Part shown: piece after piece, positions 60,263 to 64,000 of the stretch
How the letters are laid out: the number at the start of each line of letters is the position of its first letter
Numbering within the stretch: position 1 is the stretch's first letter
DNA from: CAYJFQ01 sp964369955
GTDB taxonomy: Bacteria > Bacillota_I > Bacilli_A > Erysipelotrichales > Erysipelotrichaceae
DNA: 64,000 bases
Direction of reading: 5' to 3'
Assembly (NCBI GenBank): GCA_964369955.1
Contig: CAYJFQ010000003.1
Coordinates: forward strand, 40,450-104,449
Program-made: the position numbers and the translations under genes
The notes under the pieces: generated by a model
What the model saw: the letters and a program-made list of their open reading frames with translations, nothing else
Databases searched by the model: none
Told to the model about the DNA's origin: nothing

Positions 60263-61261
60263 TTATATCTTAACCTTCATGGCTTTTTCGTATTTTGGGA
60301 TAACACCGACCTTATCTTTAGAAAGACTGGCTTTTGGCTGGAATACTCCAGGGTTAGAGTTACCTTCAATTATTATTGGCTTATCTACTCCAATTGCGAC
60401 ATCCCAACCAATGTATTTTACTTCCGGCACTACTCTAGCTGCTGCTTCCAATAGTTGTTTTGCTTCCTGGTATAGTGGTACTTGAAAATTAATTATTTGT
60501 TTGTTGGTGACAGGATGTTTTTCATATAATTGATCTTTATTATCGAACGCAGGATATAGAACTAATCCATTGTCATCAACAAAGGTGTACATGCCTCCTG
60601 TCGCAAAATTGTCGACATTAGCTCCGTTACCCATTTTAAGAGCAGTCGTTAGATGATGGACTTCTTTGCCATCGTTGAAGGTGAACATTCTCATGGTGTT
60701 AACTGAGTTTGGATATAGAGACGCTAGTTCAGGGTGTTGGACAACAAATTCTTCAATTAATAGTTGATTGTTACTTATTAGGTTATTGTATAGTTCTTGA
60801 GGATCTTTATTTTCAAGGTTGATTACTTCTACTCCTTTACCACCGTCAAGATCGGCTACCTTTGCAACTACTTTATCTTTGTTTTTTAGGAAGTTTTTGA
60901 AATCTTCAAAGTTGTTGTCTAAAAGAATGAAGTCTCTATTGATGTATTTTTTAAATTTTTTATTGAATTCATACTTATCATTAAAGTACTTAAAGTATTC
61001 TTTATTGTTGAATCTCTTAACTAGTTCATAGTTTTTTACTGAGGTTAAAAATGTCTTCTTTTGTTCCTCGCTCATTAAGTAAAATTCATATTCATAGTAG
61101 TCAATATATCCTGATTGATACTTTCTAGTACAGTTGATCATATCTATTAGAATACCAATTGTGCTTCTATTTTCTTTGGTAGCTATTTCATTGGCATATT
61201 TAATCATGTTTTTAAAATTCATTGATCTTAGACGATCTAATACTTGTAGAGTTTTACCCAT
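60263..61261 (-). CDS. ATP-grasp protein (sugar-transfer-associated type)
   Basis: 332 residues. The ATP-grasp core is visible: KDKVVAKVADLDGGKGVEVI (Lys and Gly-rich loop), QLLIEEFVVQHPELASLYPNSVNTMRMF and the metal-binding end YIGWDVAIGVDKPIIIEGNSNPG. NTMRMFTFNDG and the GMYTFVDDNG segment match the sugar-transfer-associated ATP-grasp family (PF14397-like), usually found with capsule or teichoic gene clusters. Here it is alone. Substrate unknown; a peptide-like ligation or sugar decoration is possible. GTGAGGT precedes ATG 61261. Confidence 0.85.
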   Translation of the reverse strand: MGKTLQVLDRLRSMNFKNMIKYANEIATKENRSTIGILIDMINCTRKYQSGYIDYYEYEFYLMSEEQKKTFLTSVKNYELVKRFNNKEYFKYFNDKYEFNKKFKKYINRDFILLDNNFEDFKNFLKNKDKVVAKVADLDGGKGVEVINLENKDPQELYNNLISNNQLLIEEFVVQHPELASLYPNSVNTMRMFTFNDGKEVHHLTTALKMGNGANVDNFATGGMYTFVDDNGLVLYPAFDNKDQLYEKHPVTNKQIINFQVPLYQEAKQLLEAAARVVPEVKYIGWDVAIGVDKPIIIEGNSNPGVFQPKASLSKDKVGVIPKYEKAMKVKI

Positions 61262-61286
61262 AATTACCTCACTTTTCTCGTTTTTT

Positions 61287-61292
61287 ATTATA
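61287..61292 (-). promoter_or_regulatory. extended -10 of the ATP-grasp gene
   Basis: On the minus strand TGCTATAAT ends 25 bases before ATG 61261, an extended -10. No clear -35. Confidence 0.5.
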
Positions 61293-61337
61293 GCATAACT
61301 TAGTGAAGTTTACATTTTTCTAGAGCTATTCTTGTGG

Positions 61338-61343
61338 TATAAT
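61338..61343 (+). promoter_or_regulatory. extended -10 promoter of guaB-guaA
   Basis: TGGTATAAT (61335-61343) is an extended -10, 26 bases before ATG 61370, with AGAGGG in between. The leader is about 20 bases, too short for a riboswitch. Confidence 0.55.
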
Positions 61344-61369
61344 CATTAAAATAAAGTAGAGGGAAAAAG

Positions 61370-62506
61370 ATGAATAATAAGATTATAAAAGAAGCATACA
61401 CATTTGATGATTTGTTGTTAGTTCCAGCATATTCAAAAGTTGTGCCGGCAAGTGTAACATTACAAACAAGATTAACTGATAAAGTAATGTTAAACATTCC
61501 AGTTTGTTCAGCGGCGATGGATACTGTTACTGAAGAAAAGATGGCAAGAGCATTAGCACTTGCAGGCGGTTTAGGTTTTATTCATAAAAATATGACAGTT
61601 GAAGAACAGGCACGTCAAGTTAAGAGTGTTAAAGATACTGTAATTGATAGCAAATTATATCCTAGTGCAGCTGTTGATGCTGATGGTAAGTTAATTGTGG
61701 CGGCTGCTGTTGGAGTTACTGGTGATATTTTAGATAGAGTTAGCGCTTTGATTGAAGCTGGAGTTAATATAGTTTCTGTTGATAGCGCACATGGGCACTC
61801 AATTGGTGTTTTGGATAGCGTTAAGAAGATTCGTAAGGCTTATCCTGAGATTGATATTGTTGGTGGTAATGTTGTTACTGCTCAGGCTGCTATTGATTTA
61901 ATTTATGCAGGAGCTAATTGTATTAAGGTTGGTGTTGGTCCTGGTTCTATTTGTACTACAAGGGTAGTGGCAGGTGTTGGCGTTCCTCAGGTTACTGCTG
62001 TTAATGATGTATACGAGGTAGCGAAAGTTTATGGTATTGGTGTTATTGCGGATGGCGGTATTAAGTTGTCTGGGGATATTGTGAAGGCTTTAGCTGCTGG
62101 TGGTGATTGTGTAATGCTTGGTGGTTTGTTGGCTGGTTGTACAGAGTCTCCTGGTGATGTGGTTAATATTGATGGTAAGTTAATGAAGACTTATGTTGGT
62201 ATGGGTTCTTTAAGTGCCATGGAAAGAGGTTCCAGTGATCGTTATTTCCAAGGTGGTAAGAAAGAGTTGAATAAGTTAGTTCCTGAGGGTATTGAGGCTA
62301 GTGTTCCTTATATTGGAGATATCGATAAGTTGATTCATCAGTTAATGGGTGGATTAAGATCTGGTATGGGCTATACTGGTTGTAAGAATGTTAAGCATTT
62401 AAAAGAGAGAGCTCAGTTTGTGAAGATTACTAATGCAGGGATGCAGGAGTCTCATCCTCATGATGTAGAACATATTGTGGAGGCGCCAAATTACCATGGG
62501 AAATAA
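61370..62506 (+). CDS. guaB: IMP dehydrogenase lacking the CBS (Bateman) domain
   Basis: 378 residues; most IMPDHs are near 485. Blocks are normal at both ends: FDDLLLVPAYSKVVP and MDTVTEEKMARALALAGGLGFIHKN, then directly TVIDSKLYPSAAVDADGKLIVAAAVG, where about 110 residues with two CBS domains are missing. The catalytic Cys is in GPGSICTTRVVAGVG, and ADGGIKLSGDIVKALAAGG, GSLSAMERGSSDRY complete the site. It oxidises IMP to XMP for guanine nucleotides. guaA follows and overlaps by 11 bases. Confidence 0.95.
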   Translation: MNNKIIKEAYTFDDLLLVPAYSKVVPASVTLQTRLTDKVMLNIPVCSAAMDTVTEEKMARALALAGGLGFIHKNMTVEEQARQVKSVKDTVIDSKLYPSAAVDADGKLIVAAAVGVTGDILDRVSALIEAGVNIVSVDSAHGHSIGVLDSVKKIRKAYPEIDIVGGNVVTAQAAIDLIYAGANCIKVGVGPGSICTTRVVAGVGVPQVTAVNDVYEVAKVYGIGVIADGGIKLSGDIVKALAAGGDCVMLGGLLAGCTESPGDVVNIDGKLMKTYVGMGSLSAMERGSSDRYFQGGKKELNKLVPEGIEASVPYIGDIDKLIHQLMGGLRSGMGYTGCKNVKHLKERAQFVKITNAGMQESHPHDVEHIVEAPNYHGK

Positions 62507-64000
62507 AATAATTGTTTTGGATTTTGGTAGTCAGTATAACCAATTAATTAGTCGTAGAATTAGAGAGTTAGGAGTTTTTAGTGAACTTCTTTCTCATAAA
62601 ATTACGGCTGAAGAAATAAAAAATGATAAAGATATTAAGGGTATTGTTTTTTCTGGTGGCCCTAATAGCGTTTATGATGATAGTGCTTTTACTATTGATA
62701 AGGGTATTTATGAGTTAGGGTTACCTATTTTGGGTTTATGTTATGGAATGCAGTTAATTTCTCATGATTTAAAGGGAGAGGTTAAAGGCTGTCAGCATGC
62801 AGAGTATGGTAAGGCTGATATTACTATTAATAATCAGTGTTTAATGACTAAGGGTTTAGATTTAACTGAGACGGTTTGGATGAGTCATGGAGATCAGGTT
62901 TATACTTTGCCTGAGGGTTTTATTAATGTAGCGAGTTCTTCTACTTGTGGTAATGCGATGATGGCTAATGATGAGAAGAAAATCTATGGTATCCAGTTTC
63001 ATCCAGAAGTTAGAAATACAGTTAATGGTTATCAGTTTTTAAAGAATTTCATTTTTGAGGTTTGTGAGTGTGAGAATGATTGGAATATGAAGTCTTTTAT
63101 TGAAGACAATATTAAGAAAATCAGAGAAACAGTTAAAGATGAGAAGGTGTTGTGTGCATTAAGTGGTGGTGTTGATAGTGCTGTTGTGGCTGCTTTACTA
63201 CATAAAGCAATTGGTAGTAACTTAGTTAGTATGTTTGTAGATCATGGTTTACTTAGAGAAGGTGAGCCTGAGAGTGTTATGAAAACGTTTAAAGAGAAGT
63301 TACAGATGAACTTAATTAAGATTGATGCACAAGATCATTTCCTGGGAAAATTAAAGGGAATAAGTGACCCTGAACAGAAGAGAAAAATAATCGGCAATGA
63401 GTTTATTTCAGTCTTTGATCAAGAAAGTTCCAAGTTAGAAGATATTAAATTCTTAGCACAAGGAACTCTATATACAGATGTTATAGAAAGTGGCACAGAT
63501 ACTGCCCAAACAATCAAATCACATCATAATGTAGGTGGATTACCAGAAGATATGAAATTTAAGTTAATAGAGCCATTAAACACCCTTTACAAGGACGAAG
63601 TAAGAGCTCTAGGAACTGAGTTAGGATTAAGTGATGAAATAGTTCATAGACAACCATTTCCAGGACCAGGACTAGCAATAAGAGTCTTAGGTGAAGTTAC
63701 ACCAGAAAAACTAGAACTAGTAAGAAAAAGTGACTCAATCTTAAGAGAAGAATTTAAGATTGCAGGCTTAGATAAAGAAGTGTGGCAATACTTTACAGCA
63801 CTTCCTAATATGATGAGTGTAGGAGTAATGGGAGATCAAAGAACATATGAATACACTATCGGAATTAGAGCGGTAACATCAATTGATGGAATGAGTGCAG
63901 ATTGGGCAAGAATTCCATTTGACGTACTACAAAAGATATCTTCAAGAATCACTAATGAAGTAAAAGGTATTAATAGAGTTGTTTATGATATCACCTCTAA
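62496..64000 (+). CDS. guaA: GMP synthase (glutamine-hydrolysing), 3' end cut by window edge
   Basis: 501 full codons from ATG 62496 to the window edge; probably only about ten residues are missing. The amidotransferase domain (about 1-190) has the catalytic Cys in GLCYGMQLIS and H-E in YGIQFHPE. The PP-loop ATPase begins with LCALSGGVDSAVVAALL, and the C-terminal dimer domain has HRQPFPGPGLAIRVLGE and ends INRVVYDITS. It converts XMP to GMP. The ATG overlaps guaB by 11 bases. TGGAGG lies about 12 bases upstream. Confidence 0.96.
   Translation, partial: MGNKIIVLDFGSQYNQLISRRIRELGVFSELLSHKITAEEIKNDKDIKGIVFSGGPNSVYDDSAFTIDKGIYELGLPILGLCYGMQLISHDLKGEVKGCQHAEYGKADITINNQCLMTKGLDLTETVWMSHGDQVYTLPEGFINVASSSTCGNAMMANDEKKIYGIQFHPEVRNTVNGYQFLKNFIFEVCECENDWNMKSFIEDNIKKIRETVKDEKVLCALSGGVDSAVVAALLHKAIGSNLVSMFVDHGLLREGEPESVMKTFKEKLQMNLIKIDAQDHFLGKLKGISDPEQKRKIIGNEFISVFDQESSKLEDIKFLAQGTLYTDVIESGTDTAQTIKSHHNVGGLPEDMKFKLIEPLNTLYKDEVRALGTELGLSDEIVHRQPFPGPGLAIRVLGEVTPEKLELVRKSDSILREEFKIAGLDKEVWQYFTALPNMMSVGVMGDQRTYEYTIGIRAVTSIDGMSADWARIPFDVLQKISSRITNEVKGINRVVYDITS

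Noticed and set aside
1..64000. Insertion sequences, prophage or integrative element
   Set aside because: No transposase, integrase, phage structural gene or attachment-site pair was found; base composition looks even throughout.

Overview
The window reads as a piece of chromosome from a low-GC (visually about one third G+C), anaerobic, fermentative member of the Bacillota. It uses standard code 11: TGA is a real stop, for example in the ATGA junctions at 36008-36011 and 957-960 and at the end of rapZ (48173-48175). HPr kinase, mannose-type PTS, Rex, the rapZ/yvcK/whiA trio, hprK-lgt-ppaX order and Shine-Dalgarno-rich starts all point to Firmicutes. FtsEX, M23 and S41 peptidases and FtsA/FtsZ imply a walled, dividing cell, so a wall-less mollicute is unlikely. 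A deep Bacilli lineage near Erysipelotrichales or Izemoplasmatales is a guess only.

Layout. 1-3030: the end of an upstream gene, small membrane proteins, a minus-strand operon (GyrI-like, GNAT, Cys-rich DUF6485-like), a nucleoside phosphorylase and tRNA-Leu(UAG). 3029-9212: a Lys-rich membrane protein, a lone HEPN-like protein, divergent cysE/cysK, a ferredoxin-type aldo/keto reductase and a LysR regulator. 9238-17982: a structured leader with a perfect 12-bp inverted repeat, then a seven-gene operon rex, adhE, an APH-fold kinase, a small [2Fe-2S] protein, a PAS-containing sensory-type [FeFe] hydrogenase, a SpoIIE/PP2C phosphatase and a catalytic-type [FeFe] hydrogenase. 18517-23730: a 1737-residue LRR surface protein. 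23795-30548: HD hydrolase, M42 peptidase, lspA, rluD, rhomboid, dCMP deaminase, DUF885 lipoprotein. 30643-43200: yitT, ftsE, ftsX, an M23 hydrolase, an S41 peptidase, uvrB, uvrA, hprK and an lgt-HAD fusion. 43179-50057: trxB, a glycyl radical enzyme with its activase, rapZ, yvcK, whiA. 50059-56603: small membrane proteins, GNAT, HAD, PAP2, a pyrophosphatase-like protein, ftsA, ftsZ. 56671-60076: an AraC regulator divergent from mannose-family PTS IIB, IIC and IID. 60263-64000: an ATP-grasp protein, a CBS-less guaB, and guaA cut by the window edge.

How it fits together. The metabolism is redox-balanced fermentation: Rex senses NADH, AdhE makes ethanol, the hydrogenase can make H2, and the sensory hydrogenase with its phosphatase and possibly the APH-fold kinase could tune this by reversible phosphorylation. 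HprK and the fused Lgt-phosphatase belong to carbon catabolite control of the PTS. The most interesting items are the H2-sensing/kinase/phosphatase operon, the Lgt-PpaX-like fusion, the glycyl radical enzyme of unknown substrate, a set of apparently leaderless promoters, and the repeat-built giant surface protein. No insertion sequences, prophage genes or CRISPR arrays were seen.
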